From Nemopilema nomurai (taxonomy: Eukaryota; Cnidaria; Scyphozoa; Rhizostomeae; Rhizostomatidae): a stretch of DNA of 64,000 bases. The stretch covers positions 630,498 through 694,497 of the forward strand of contig ML133478.1 in the NCBI GenBank assembly GCA_003864495.1, read 5' to 3'. A program made the position numbers and the translations under genes. Position 1 is the stretch's first letter; the number at the start of each line of letters is the position of its first letter. The notes below the pieces were generated by a model that saw only the letters and a list, made by a program, of their open reading frames with translations, did no database searches and was not told the DNA's origin. Positions 1-13,198 of the stretch are shown here, piece by piece.

Positions 1-1709
1 TGGAAGATCAGGACTGTTCGTCTCAAATTTAAGAAAAGGATCAAAACATTCGGCGATTTTTCGATGTCCAATTGCTGATGGCTCACTTGCATGACGTCAT
101 CATTTTTTTATTACCAGACCCTCCCAGAGAAGACGCCATTCACAACATCACTTTGTGTATTTAGCAATTGAAAAATATTGTATTTCAAAAAAGTCCTTGC
201 TTGCATGTCCCTTTCTTAGAAGATAGGTTCGTGTTATCGTCATAGATCTGGTAGCGAAAAAAATTATTTCTACAATTACACCATCTTTAGTCCCTGCACC
301 TTTTCAAAGTCGAAATCGACTATCTATTCTGTAATAAAATGAGGTTAATTTTAGTGCCAACTCACTTTCGTAGCAAAAGCAGTGCTTTGAAGCCTCCGTG
401 AGATTTTAAACTGCATTGGTAATAACAGCTGGATATGGTTGTTTACCGGGTTCCATTGTTTTACTGTTTACTGAATAGCATTCTCCTTGTTTGTCCATTT
501 TCCTTGCTAGAGGCTGCGCAAGTGTGTTTCAAAAATATTTCTTATTAACATTTTAATAAGCTGGTAAGCTTGGAGCACTGTTTGTCGAAATTTGATGGAA
601 GCTAGTTTAGGTAAAGCAAGGAGCTAAGACTGGTTTTCGGTTTACGGTTTTCGTCCATTTGTTGATTGCCAAACTAAATAAGAGGCATCTTGTGAAATGA
701 ACAAGAACTAAACTCTTATTGATTTAATTGGGGTACTGATTTCACTGCATTACGAGAGACAGCTGCATCGAAACAGTTCGAACGCTGTCTTGGTTAACAC
801 GCGAGCTTCGCCTTCGTACAAAGCTCAACTCATAACAGATTGGACACACTTGAGGAAACATGTTTTGAAGCATTTGAAAGATTAGGCCATATCAGCATAT
901 TATGTTAAGTTGTGTCCAGGACAATCCAGGTTGGTCTGGGCCATTTAATTCGGTTGGACTCTATTTACTGGGCCCTGTCCGTTGGCCCTGTTCTAGGCCT
1001 GCTTGAGACACGCTCGAGTGTCTTGTTGGACCGACACTATGTCTGCTTTGAATAGCAAGTCATTTACATACATGTTAGCTTAAGCGTTGAAGTTTCCAAG
1101 TTTTACCGTTTCTGGCCATGTGAAACTTTTCTGCTAAGAATCTATTATATTGTAAATGTGGTTGATAAACAGAGGTTGCTCGATTTAGCGTTCAAACTAA
1201 AAATTTCATACTTGTTTCCGCGTTACAATTTCGTCATTTTAATGAACCATGAGTTTTGTTTTGCGACTCTTCATAAATTAAAGTGGAATGAGAGGTATAG
1301 CCGTAACTGTTACTCTATCAAATGTTGTTTATTCTTAGATTAGAAGGTTTTGTGCCATTTTGATGAGATCCGATTTGATGTTGCTAGTGATAACAGTTTG
1401 CTTTTCTTAAGTTTTTGCTCACAAAGACGTTGCTAAGCTTGATGATACAAGCTGTTAAAAAACTTCTCGTTGGTTCGAAAAACCTTACGAGTTTGGTTCA
1501 ATTGAATCTTTAGCCTTTGCATAGACTAAACATCATCTTATACCACGACTTCTGCTTTATTGTGATGATGACTCCGACTCAGGTTCACATAAATGATTAA
1601 TCACATGCTCTTGTGTCTATGTTCGGTTTGTATTACTAACCATTATGGACTGATTAAAGCAGCAGACAGAGTTTCTTAATGCATAGTTATACATTTTTCT
1701 TAGCTGATC
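1..1709. other. Intergenic DNA, no gene seen
   Basis: I see no convincing exon here on either strand. Open frames are short (the longest about 60 codons), lack family resemblance and are not flanked by good splice sites. The DNA is AT-rich. It precedes the macoilin gene and probably contains distal promoter or spacer sequence. Confidence 0.5.
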
Positions 1710-1896
1710 ATGATAGGTTAAGAACAGTGGGCCCATTTGCTAAAGCCTGCCAACAGAATGCTGAAATTCTTCTAAAGAAGACAGAGATGAAATATCAATT
1801 TTTCTTGCTGATATGATAGGTTAAGAACAGTGGGCCCATTTGCTAAAGCCTGCCAACAGAATGCTGAAATTCTTCTAAAGAAGACAGAGATGAAAT
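1710..1896. repeat. 84-base direct duplication upstream of macoilin
   Basis: The stretches 1710-1793 and 1813-1896 read the same, both starting ATGATAGGTT and ending AGATGAAAT, with a 19-base spacer, so the period is 103 bases. By eye the copies are identical, which suggests a recent local duplication. Neither copy has a useful open frame or terminal inverted repeats. Confidence 0.9.
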
Positions 1897-2203
1897 CAAG
1901 CTTATTGAGTCCCAGCTTGTGAGAAGGAAGGTTGTAAAATCGAGAATGTAACATGTTGTTAAGCATCTTTTGTCCTTGGGGAAAGTTGCAAAGAAGTTGT
2001 TTGCATGTCCTTCTGTTCGGTGTGAATTCCAAGATGATATTTTAAACAGTAGAGAAACTGCTTGGCTAGACACATCTTAGGGTCCTAAACTGGAGAATTC
2101 CATTAATTATTGTTTGTAGATATTTTTGTACGACGACGACTTCTTGTCTGTCTGTTTGCTCGTCCTCGTTGTGTTTGGATATCTAATGATAGGGAGGCTG
2201 CTT

Positions 2204-2220
2204 ACGCGCATGCGTATGAC
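2204..2220 (+). promoter_or_regulatory. NRF1-like promoter motif of macoilin
   Basis: The palindromic core CGCGCATGCG at 2205-2214 matches the NRF1 consensus and is followed by TATGACG, a CRE-like half site. It lies about 130 bases before the macoilin start codon in otherwise AT-rich DNA. NRF1 sites are typical of TATA-less housekeeping promoters. The promoter role is inferred from motif and position. Confidence 0.45.
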
Positions 2221-2345
2221 GGGAGTGACTATTCAGCTGTCTGGTACTGAGAATTCTGATTAATTGCGGTACGAAGAGAAGTTTTTGAAGTGTATATCGT
2301 CTGTTGAAAGGAATAAATGCTTTGTATGTTAAAGGAGTTTGAAAT

Positions 2346-5300
2346 ATGAAAAGGAGAACTCTCGATGCCTCCAAGCTGCGAAGGCCGATTAGGAGATCAA
2401 GGATAACTGATTCGGTCCATGGCAGGTGCGTACTTCCCAAACAAGAGGCCCGTAATGTCTTCCACTTCATATGAAAGTTTTCCGCTGTCCTACAATTTGC
2501 TTACCTAGATTGTTACGAAATTATTGCAGTATACACTCAAGCTTCTATGCACGGTAGTGTGCTAACGGATGAAATAATTTCCAAGAGCGTAGGCCTTAAG
2601 GAACTCAACTGTCCCCAACTTTCAAATTTATCGTGGCGAGCTCGTCTGGTATCGACACAAATCTTTTACTTGCAGTCTTAGAAACAAAAATCCTGTTTTA
2701 TTTCCCTGTCTTGTTATCAGTGTCGTTTTAAGAATGAAAAACAAGGAAAATAGAGCCTGATTGTGTTGAAATTGTATACCTCAAGGCTTGTTATTGTACA
2801 AATGAAGGTATTCCATTATCCAGAATCTACGTTTTTGTACGTCTATTGTTTGCTTTGGCTTTTTATTTCGTTTCTCACAGATCACCTTGGCCTTTAATTT
2901 TCAAGTGAACCTTTTTTCTACATTCATGATTATTGAGGAATGACAGACAAATTATAAGCAAAAGCTTTCAAATTTTATTTCACTGTTCAACTGATATGAA
3001 AATTTTGCAAATGCTTGCTTTATAGTAGAAAGTCAATTTTAAGTATTTTGTTTACCCAGATTAGTGGAACATCATGTAATGATCAGTGAAATATTTTTGT
3101 AGTGACAATATTACAGTTTTTGGTTGTGCTTATGGTTGACATTTTTCTGAATGAGATGTACAGTTGACACTTTTTTATTGTAGACAAAATGATATCTGGT
3201 TAAGGTTTAGAAGTACTGGTCTATTACTGGTCTATAAAAACTAAGATTTGTGGCATACCTATTTAATTTAAATGGAACAGGCTTACACATTAATTGACTG
3301 GAAACTCAAATTGTAGTTCATTACAAAGCACTTCTTGAAATGCTCATTTTTAAGTTTTATGAATAACCAATTGTTTCAAAGTTTATAAGTTTATAACAAG
3401 CAAAATAAACTAAATTCGGTCATTTCAATTTAAACAACAGTATTACGAAAAACTAATTTTTGTATATAAATTTGAATCTAAAGTAAAGGACAAAAGAATA
3501 AGCATTGTAAAACTCAAGTATATTTAGAGAATTTATTATGTTATTTAAGGCATTTGTTCCAATTTATGATACTTTTAGTGTTCCAATATAGTAGAAAGGT
3601 AAATTTATTTACTATAGTCATTAACCACCTTATTGAGCCATGAAACAGAGAAATAAAAGTAAAAATATAAATTCCAGAGAATTTGCATTATATGAAGTTA
3701 TAGAAGCATTATATATACTTCAAAACTGTATATATAGAAGTGGGAGAGTGAAATTTTGATAATTTGTGTGACAATCTATGCATTGTTTTGAAAGCTAGTC
3801 AAAGTTAGATTTTTGGTCTTGAACTGTTATCACCAATATGTCATATTGATGATGACAGATGCTTTGGCAACTTTAAGAATCCTTTGTCACATTTGTTTAT
3901 TTTTTAATTACACTTTTAAAAATTTCAATCTCCTACAAATATTCACGTGATTTAGCAAGGATTGAATAAGCAAGGAATGAAAAAGAACTTAAATTTGTTG
4001 TTAAATTTATGAAGCTATTGTTGGGAAATTAAATATTTCACAACCCTGTGCAATTACATTTACAAGTGTTTGTAAATTGTAGCTACAATTTTACATAGAC
4101 TGAAAGCATTCTGGGCTTCCAGCAAGTGCCAGTGGGCTGCATGACATGTTGTATTGATCTTGGTAGAATGAGTGTCCTCTTTGCTTTCCGACTTTACATA
4201 GCCTTATATGGCTCTGAACTCCTTATCTTTATTGATTGCTTTCTAAATATAAGGTGCAAACCGATTTTTGATAAGCAATTAAAAGCCTCTTGTTTTCATT
4301 ACAATCAAACATTAAATTTGTATTCCTAATTTGTTTCAGCTGGTTTTTGTATCTGAGGTTTTTCATTGTTTGGCTCCTTGTTATCACAATGGATTTCCTG
4401 CTCGAGTTCCGATTTGAGTTTCTATGGCCTTTTTGGTTGCTGATCAGAAGCATTTATGATTCCTTCAGATACCAAGGGCTGGTAAGTTAATTTTCTTAGC
4501 TTGACCCCTTACTACTTTTATCATTGGCCATTTCTGTAAATTTTTCATGTTTACTTTCCATTCTTGAGATGGTAGATTTCTCACTAACTGGCCAAGGCAT
4601 TAATAAATCCACCAGAGACTTCCAAAATTTATCTGTCATGTAATTTGTTACTACAAATATGTTTTGTTTAGTAATGAAACAAGAGCAGATGTAATTATAT
4701 TTTTTGTTTCTGGCAAAATTTGTGCTTAGTTTTTCCTTTATTTTTCATGTTGCCTTCAATGCTGCCCCCAACTAGGTCTATTTTCATGGTTTTTGTGAAG
4801 TAAAAAGAATGTGATTTTACCAAATTATGCTCCAACACATTTGATTAATTATTGAAATGTGTAACAGCTGTGTATATATTTGGCCAAACTGTAAATACCA
4901 TATACAAAAAGCATTTACAAAGTCTGAAGATGACCTGCGTTTTCTGTTAACAAAGTATCATCAGCTGCCTATTGCTAATACGGATGAAAAGTTTTTTTAG
5001 AGCAAATTTTTAAAACTTGAGTTTGAATAAGCAAAATGAGGAACCCTCATGAACACTAATTTGAATGCCTATAGATTGTGGTATAAGATGGTTGCTTGTG
5101 AATTTTATTAATTTGAGTTTATCTTGATCCTAGTAGCAAATTTCCAAGGAAATAAATTTAAGAAGAGCTTTAAGTTAAGTCTTTCAGTCAGTTTTTTTCT
5201 CATGACTTCCTTATTTTACAGGGCCTGACAATTTTATTTTTGGTGGTGACATTGTGTGCTGATCTGCTGTGTTTAGTTGTGTTACCAGTTCATTGGCTGT

Positions 5301-8300
5301 TTTTTGCTGCAAGCACATATGTATGGGTACATTTTGTGTGGAATACAGGTAAACAAGAATGCCATTAATATTAAGTATCATAAAGGCCCAAAGCTAAGCA
5401 TAAATATAGTATCAACACATTTAGTCTTTTTGTAGTTACATAAGCAACACTGAGAGCAGTTTTCATAGAGGTTCAATGGTAGCGTATACTTTTACTAACT
5501 ACAATTGCTTGAATTTTTTATTTGGTTTACTTTCTCTTATTTATGATTCTGTTTAAAGAACTAAAACTCCATAAACACTTGAGAAGTAGAGATAAACAAG
5601 TGGCAAGTTGGTTTTTATTTACTGTGTCAATATTGGCCATGTTGTATATTTGGCATTATTTTTTATTTGAAATATTGTAAACCATACATGTTTAAGAGCT
5701 TTGGTAGCAAAGGTTTGTTCATTCTAAGTTCTATACAGGTTATCTAGAGCTGCTGATAACAAATACCTCTTTATTTTTAAGTGCTAGTTTTTTTTCTAAT
5801 ATAATGACAAGCACAAAACAAGAGTGTGAAATTGACCATTCATTGAGCTTTACTTTTGTTTTGATGAACCTTTCAACTTATAACCTCCTGCTTTAAAAAT
5901 CTGAAAATATTTTTTTGCTATTTCAAGAATAGTCAAAGTTTCAGTCAGTAGATTTTTGTTACAGAAATTTGTTGTATTGTGCTTGTAATTGTATAAATTT
6001 TGTCAAGAGGCTACCAAAACAGTTGTCTTTTTAGAGTAAATGATAATGTGGTTGTACTTTAATTTCAACACTGGTTGGAGGTTGAATTTTAGATGCCAAT
6101 TGATTCTTTGGATTTAGCCCCCAAAGATATACAACAGTTGAGATGACAAAGGTTAATGTAGTATATGATGGTAATGTTTAGCTCAGGAGGTATCTCGTTA
6201 CATGCTCTTACATAGGGTCAGTAGGTCAGGAAATGTAGGTTTATCATACTATTTAAGCCTCTTTGGTTGTAGAAATATTCTCAACAATTCAAATACTTGT
6301 ATTTAATGTTCTGTGGCTAAGATGTCTTACAATGAAACAGAACAGCAGGAAGATGATCAGCATAGATACATTTGGGGTGGACAAAATTGAAAAGATTTTT
6401 ATAAACAATTAGCTGATAAAATTTTCAGCTGATAAACCTCTTTGTATTTTTATTTGCAGATCGTGGCCCATGCCTTCCAACCCTATCACTTTGGTTGTTA
6501 TTTGTTTATGTTGAAGCTTCCGTAAGGTTACGGGGAATAAAAACGATACCATTCCACTTGGACTTATGTAGACCATTTGCAGCTCATTGGTAAGAAATCT
6601 TTTTGGTGTGACTATAGTAGCCTGGAGCCAATTTGCAAATGACATATCAATTTGTGAAACTCAGCATTTTCATTTAATTTGCTTCATGAATTTTCAGTCT
6701 TTTTGTATTTTAATGCATTTTGTAAAGAAAATATTTAAATGTCTAGTGCCTTGATATGTCCATGTGTTTTTTCTTAATTTAACTGACATTTTAATTACTT
6801 ATCTGTAATTTTGTTGCAAAGAGCAGTTTGTCTATAAGGCTTTCTATAACAATATGGTTAATGATTCTGTTTTGTACAATTGTATAAAATAATGTTCATT
6901 CTTATTGTCTGTATAGTTTTTAGCTAAAATTAACAGTCAACATGTATTTTCTTTTGAGGAAAGCTGGCTTTTTGTTTTGCTTTGAAAGGTAGCTTTACAG
7001 AAATAGTTGCTGTTTAATAAATATCAAAGTTAGTCATTCACAGTGTACTTTGATTTGATCAAATTTTCAGCATTGGCTATCCAATGGTTAGCCTTGGTTA
7101 TGGCTTCAAAAGCTATGTAGGCTGTAGAATAAAGCAGGTAAGACGATCTCAATATTTGTTTATCATTGTCAATTTCTTCTGTATTTTTATTGTTGACGCC
7201 CAACTTTTTATTTTTAAGGTTGGAAGCAGTCTCAATGTAGTTATCACTTGTCTATCAACGTCATTTTCTATATTGAATTACCGGTTATTTTAACAAGCTT
7301 TCACTATTTTAATCTCCAATGAGGGTAGTCTTTCACAGGACCACAATTAAAGGAAAAATATTTACAAAATAGCGCAGGGCTTGAATTCTTCCCATGTATT
7401 AATGATTCATTCTTAGAGCCGCTGTCAGCGTGTTAAGGTCCTTTGGTAAAAGTCATCCAGGATAAGATCTAGTGAGACATTTGATCAGGCCTAAGCTTTA
7501 TCGTGTTATTTGCATGATTTTCGAGCGATTTCTAGGAAGGTCATCAGTTCAATTGGATGGAAGTTGTGCTTGTTTGCGATACACATCAACCTACCCTTGT
7601 GCATTTCGCTGATAGCCCACTGATAATACCGGTTGCCCTCTTCCCTCCTGCAAATTTGACTCGCAGGTTACCCTATTGTTCAGTTAAATAGTCTTATTAG
7701 ATGTTAAGAATAAGGATGTCAGCCGATTGTCTTGGTAAATACGCAAGCTGTTTTCAAGCACCTGTCCTTAATCTTTATTGCTTTTTAATACGTTTCCTTT
7801 AGATATGTTATAAACAGGGTACCTTCACCTAGTTGAATCCTAGCATGTGCTCTTCAACCTCATATTGAAGCAAAAGTACCAAAACGATGCAGCTAAACCT
7901 TGTACCACGGATGTGTGCCCCGCTTTTAAGGGTATATTAAGGGGTTTGACCTTGATCTAGAAATTGTTTCAAAGATTTTACAGAACATCTTAGTTTGAAC
8001 AATAACATAAAATGAAGCGTAATTACTTAATGCGATAATAGTTTTCTTCATATTTGAGCTTGGGTGACGATTAAGCGGCGGTGAAGGGCTTGCAAGAGGC
8101 AGGGCTCATCTCTTTCACAGATGGTCATACCTCGGGGTTCGCTTGTACATGGTCTGTAGAATGGCTATTAGGTTATCAATGACATCTTTAATCACTATGC
8201 TTTTTCAAAGTACAGATTTGCGATTGTCCATGACGTTTTTGTAATGCCCTTTCTTTTCTTTATTTTCGCAGTATAAACAAGAAGATGTTTCTAAAGAAAA

Positions 8301-11300
8301 TGATTTTTATCATCAGTTGATAGCATACGCACTTCCATCCGATCTCATGCAAAAACAAACATCAGATAAAGGTTTGGTTTGGAAACTCGCACACTTTTAC
8401 AGTATTTCTCTCGAGTATAATAGTTTTATTTCTCTGTTTTGCTCAAGCCTGAGTGTATCATGGACTGAAGACTGCATTGGGATCCGTTTGTATTGGTTTT
8501 CTAAAAAACCCTGTTAACGAGATTCGGCCTAAAAGATACTTCTTGTTTCTGTATACATAGTAAGTAAACACTTATGCTGATTTGTGGCTAAGTGCAGTAT
8601 GAAGGACTTCATAGTTAAACATCATATTCTGATTTAAACTAAGGCTGCTAGTAGTTTCATCTTCAACTCAATAATAATTTTAGTAGATATAAAAGACAAG
8701 CTGCGTTAATTTTTAAATATTAAAGTTATTTCTTTTTTCCCCGGCTTATATCCGCTACTCGCAATATTAAATCCTTTATATAACAATATTGAGTCCTGGC
8801 TTCAAGTTTTCCTCACACTGTGCCTCATTCTCAATCTTTTTTCGCAACTTGATGTTTCCTTGCCTTGTAGCATTTGGTGGTCGAAGTCCTGAGGATGGCT
8901 TGTCGCTTTTGAATCGAAAAGGAGCACTTCCTGTTCTCACGAATGGCATTAATACCAAAATGGACATTGAAGCTTTGCTAGCAAGGGAAGCTAACCGAAG
9001 GGGTCTAAAACTATCAGACTTGAAGGCTGATATAGAGGAAAAATCCTTGTCGTTGAATGACCTCGAACTTATATCTAGTGTACCAGCAAAGACTGTATCT
9101 ATCGGGGGCTCGCAACGTAAAGGAATGAGCAACGGAGATATTGAAAATGGAAGTGTAAAAATGTCAGTGGGAAGAGCGCATGGTAATTCGAAAAGCTACA
9201 GTGACTCAAAGAAGCTCAGTTTCAAAGCAAGAAATGATGTTGAAGACGACGAGAACTCGGATAGTGCGGAGTCTACGTCCAGTAGTGGGATACTGCGCAG
9301 CAGCACGAGTAGTTCGCCAAAGTCGGTACGTTGCTAACTTCATGACTACCTAGTATATTTTGGATAATTAAACGAAGTGACAGGCAGCTGCATGTCATAT
9401 TTCGTAGCATTAGAAGCACCGTTTCGAGTAAAAAGGTGATAATTCATTGCTTGCTTCAAAATAGACAACCTTCTGAGATGCTTTTCTGGGAATGTTCCAA
9501 ACTTCCTTGATCTAAATGTGAATTCCGTTTTCTGGTTTACCGTCACGCAGTGTTCTATACGTTTGAACGTAGAGCAGTCTGTGTGCATGTGGACTGCAGA
9601 AGTTGAAGAGACAGACTACATTTCATATATCTGCAAACTTATTTCGTGGTATTCACTCATCAAGCTACATTGGAATTTGATTGTCGATATGTGGTTTGCA
9701 AGTGGAGGTTCTTTACATTTCAAGGCATTAATATGTTCTTAAGCATTTTTAGAATATCGAGACCAACAGTGGCTTTGTGTATCTTTCACGTGCAATCTCC
9801 CAATTAGAATATCCCGTGATTCATTTCTTCAACGCAGGCATTCTCTTCGCAGGCACGTGACAAATCAATAGAGGCGTCATTGCAAGCTAGAATCAAAGAT
9901 GAAATTCAATTAAGGTAAAGACTCGAAAATTATGAGATATTCGATTATTTTTTAGGAAAAGATTTTCACCCCAAGACGGCGTAATACTCTGCCCGTTAAA
10001 CTAGAGTCGCTCGAGATCATAAAACTGTTGAGCAGAAATAGGAACTTCGTGTCGACCTACGAATTTTGAAAATTAATTTGATTAGAAGGACTATTGAAGA
10101 AAACTTGCAAAAGTAAAAAAGGAATCAGTTCATCACGATTCAATAACCAGTTTAGTTTAGGCTTGGAATTTTTAAAATAGCCTAGAATATAGAGTTCGTC
10201 AACAATATTTGATAAGTATAATGGTTAATTAGTGATAAAACCTACGGGTAAAAATGTTCCTTTCAGGCGAAGACTCGAGTCTCAGCTTGGTCAAACGGAA
10301 TCCGATTTGAAGCGTGTCCGATTTGACCTGCATTCAAGCAGACAGCAGGAGACGGAACTCCGAGGGCAGCTGAACACCATACATGCGAGCGAGCGATTCT
10401 TGAAGTCTGAACTATCAAGACTCCGGCTGGAAAGTGATGGACTGGCGCAGAAGTAAGTAGTCGCTACTGTTTAAGTCGCACGGAAAGGTCCCATGTGACG
10501 TAGGTCTATAGCCAGGTGGGGATTGAACAGCAATCAAGATGTTGGCCAAACTCATTTTGAACACGTGAAATGCTTCATGTGACATAAATATACATCAACC
10601 ATACTTGCTGTTCGTTCGTGATCTTGTTATAGCGCTGGTGCAGTAAAACTATTTCCTCGTACTAGAGGGCTCTCCGACATCTGGATTATATTTTTGTGGG
10701 TTGACCTATTTTATTCAATTAGCTAAATCAAGTCTTGACCCGAAAGACTAGATCTAGACAAATTTTGGTGCGGAAAGTACTAGTTTAACCGACAGACTAT
10801 TATGAGATATTTTTGCTGTACATGGAGCTTCGGTTTGTTACTGTTGTGTGTTCGAGGGTTCCAGTTTCTTAAAATTCTATGTCCTCCATCTAAGGGCCAT
10901 GGCACTTAGTTTTTAATAACGTGGAATTAGAAATGAATGACAATTATAGCTTCTTGATGGCCTTTGACATCTGATTTTCGCTGGACTTGACCTCTGATTT
11001 TTCGTTGGACTTGACCTCTGATTTTTCGCTGGACTTGACCTCTGATTTTCGCTGGACTTGACCTCTGATTTTCGCTGGACTTGACCTCTGATTTTCGCTG
11101 GACTTGACCTCTGATTTTTCGCTGGACTTGACCTATTTATTTCAATTGCAATGTTCATAATCATTTTCGTAGAATCACGTCTCTCAATAATGCAAGCAAG
11201 CAAGAGAAGACAAACATCTCGAGTCTAGAGAAGAAGTATAAGAACGAGCGGGATTCTAGGCAGAACCTTGAGCAGCAGTTGAAGGAAATTAAGAAAAAGT

Positions 11301-11845
11301 CCCAGGACATCTCGAACCAGCGCGATAGCCATGACTCTTGCGTTGCCAAGCGACAGGAACTTGAACAGGAACTAGTCTCGATGCGGGGAAGACTTTCTGA
11401 TTTCGAAGATAGGGTTTCAGAATTAGACGCCGAGAACGAGAAATTGAAAAAGAAATCGATGGATAATGATGGGATGAAGCTGAAGAAGGAGACGGAACTG
11501 CTCTATTCTGCACTGACCGCAATGCAAGGGAAGAACACGCACTTGGAGCACAGCCTGAGCTCTGAGACCCGGCTGAAGCTCGACCTGTTCTCAGCCCTGG
11601 GCGAGACGAGACGCCAACTGGAGATCGTGCAGAACCAGCTGGCGAATAAGGACAAAGAATTAGAAGTATTTAAGGGAAAATTTGCCGAGGCAATGGCAGT
11701 GATGCCCCAGAACTTCGGAGACACGTCACTAGGAGGGTTCCTGAGTCATAATCACAACCATGGCGACGCTGGAATGGTGAAGACATCGTCGTATTTGCCA
11801 ACGACATCTGCCTATGCACCAGTCACTAAGAATGGCATCCTCTAA
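2346..11845 (+). CDS. MACO1: Macoilin (transmembrane coiled-coil protein), complete 10-exon gene
   Basis: Exons: 2346-2425, 4340-4481, 5222-5348, 6460-6589, 7071-7137, 8272-8371, 8871-9325, 9838-9914, 10267-10452, 11173-11845. All have GT-AG borders and compatible phases, giving 2037 nt and 678 aa; from memory human macoilin has about 664 aa. The N-terminus MKRRTLDASKLRRPIRRSR is near-identical to the family start, which fixes the ATG at 2346. Membrane segments follow at about residues 28-50, 75-110, 120-140 and 153-170, with the family blocks FRFEFLWPFW and DLCRPFAAHC. A Ser/Asn-rich linker leads to a C-terminal coiled coil (about residues 390-645) containing SSETRLKLDLFSALGETRRQ. Macoilin is an ER and neuronal membrane protein needed for excitability in worms; a role here is inferred. 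No obvious AATAAA lies just downstream. Confidence 0.96.
9838..9914 (+). other. Macoilin exon 8 with two in-frame acceptors
   Basis: The exon can begin after the CAG ending at 9837 or after the CAG ending at 9852. Both keep phase 0 and differ by 15 nt (residues AFSSQ). The upstream site gives the longer model used in the gene entry. Which is used cannot be told from the sequence. Confidence 0.5.
10966..11133. repeat. Minisatellite in the last macoilin intron, seven 23-24 base units
   Basis: Seven tandem units of the form GACCTCTGATTTTCGCTGGACTT run from 10966 to about 11133. They vary by one extra T and by C/T or A/C changes. The array ends about 40 bases before exon 10, so it covers most of the likely branch-point side of the intron. 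An apparent 96-codon minus-strand frame across it is an artefact of the repeat. Confidence 0.92.
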
Positions 11846-12305
11846 GGTGACTTGTATCTTCTTTCATCAATAACTGTTATAATTGAACCTAGATGCTGCT
11901 TTTTTGTTGTTACAGTTTCCTCTGTCAATTTACGTAAAATTATCCAGGGAAAATTTGCCGGACGGAAATAACGGTTCTTTCAAGTTAAATCATTTTGCCC
12001 TACAAAAACTGGCGCCTTTCTGCTCAAGCAAATTATTAATGCAACTCTTTATTGGTTTATTTTTTCTTGGTACGCTTTTTCTAATCAATTTCCCAAAGTC
12101 CCTTGCGACTTCTCGCAGTCCAACAAGTACAAACTAGCAGCATTTTGTACGCTTTAAGCTCAAATAGAATCATGGGGTAAGCGGTGTTGGTTTGGTAATT
12201 AAAAGTGATGCTTCTTGAAGACTTTACAAAGTAAAATCAATGTTAACCTGACCATTTGACTTGAAAGCTTCAATCTCGTCACCCAGCCAGCTAGTTTGGT
12301 TGGAG

Positions 12306-12346
12306 TAATACCGGTTGATTGGTTGTGACCGTGTAACCCGGTATTA
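12306..12346. other. Inverted repeat (hairpin) upstream of a TATA-like element
   Basis: TAATACCGG at 12306-12314 is mirrored by CCGGTATTA at 12338-12346, a perfect 9-base stem with a 23-base loop; further ACCGG blocks follow at about 12351 and 12365. It lies about 120 bases before the TATATAAAG at 12467. It may be a protein-binding inverted repeat. No function is known to me. Confidence 0.5.
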
Positions 12347-12466
12347 GGCCACCGGTCGCATCAAACCGGCTGCTTTGGTCACAATGACGTGCTTTCGAAT
12401 GTGACTTGACCTTTAACTTTTAACCTCCCAACAAATGACCTTGACTTGTTTGCCTCCTGTCCACCC

Positions 12467-12475
12467 TATATAAAG
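12467..12475 (+). promoter_or_regulatory. TATA box candidate
   Basis: TATATAAAG stands in a locally GC-richer stretch. TGACCTTT and TGACCTTG half sites of nuclear-receptor type lie 30-60 bases upstream. A start about 30 bases downstream would yield a leader running into the candidate exon ending at 12680. The call rests on the motif and on the splice donor that follows. Confidence 0.4.
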
Positions 12476-12581
12476 ATAAGCCAGGCCTATTGCTACCGAA
12501 ATCGCTAGTTATCGCTAAAGTTGCCTCCCCTTCTTCTTGGTGTACCTAAGAGACACGGTTTATTAACTAGACCTTCAGCTG

Positions 12582-13198
12582 TTATGTACAATTAACATTC
12601 ACCGAGGTTTCGGCTCGGAAAATGCGGTCGCTCCCGTCTTTAAGAGCTTCATCGAAGGAGTTTTTAACGATTTGCAGTATGTAAGAAATAAGTTGCTTGC
12701 CTTAATTAAATACATCCAACTGTATAGTTCTCTTTTAGCATGACGTTAAATTTGGTTAATATTGGCTGAAAGTTGTTGCTCTTTTTTGCCTCTATCCTTA
12801 CCGCATCGACGCGCCAATCTCGCGCATTTTCGTTATGCCGCGCGGAAAATTCCATCAGATCACCGGAAACTTTTAAGATTTCCTCCGAGCCACGGGTCGA
12901 ACACAGCTTAATGACGATCTTCTTGGTTATTTATTCGTTATCATCAGCAGCCTTGCCTTTTATTGATTCATTTAATGTCTTACTCGAGATTTGATTCGTT
13001 TCAACCAGCCAGGAAGGACTTATGGTTTCATTTATGACTAGATTTTACAGTTTACTGTCTCCCTGCTGCAAAATGTTTGTTAAAACCAAATGTTTTTTAC
13101 TGTAGATTGATGAATCCTTCAAAACTTTTATTAAGATTGATAAATTAATTGAAAAAGCTTGTCTGCTGCTGATGATGTCAGAGAGAAGTTACCTCTAG
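12582..13198 (+). CDS. Candidate small unidentified gene, two exons
   Basis: A donor (TAT|GTAAGAA) ends a possible exon at 12680, and a strong acceptor (TTTTTTACTGTAG) opens one at 13106. In phase 0 the second exon reads IDESFKTFIKIDKLIEKACL... to a TAG at 13198. The first, in that frame, reads ...ENAVAPVFKSFIEGVFNDLQ-Y. Together they look like an amphipathic helical protein. However, that frame has no ATG in the first exon, while the ATG at 12622 uses another frame (MRSLPSLRASSKEF...) and stops after about 33 codons. Either an upstream exon is missing or this is not coding. I do not recognise a family. Confidence 0.28.
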
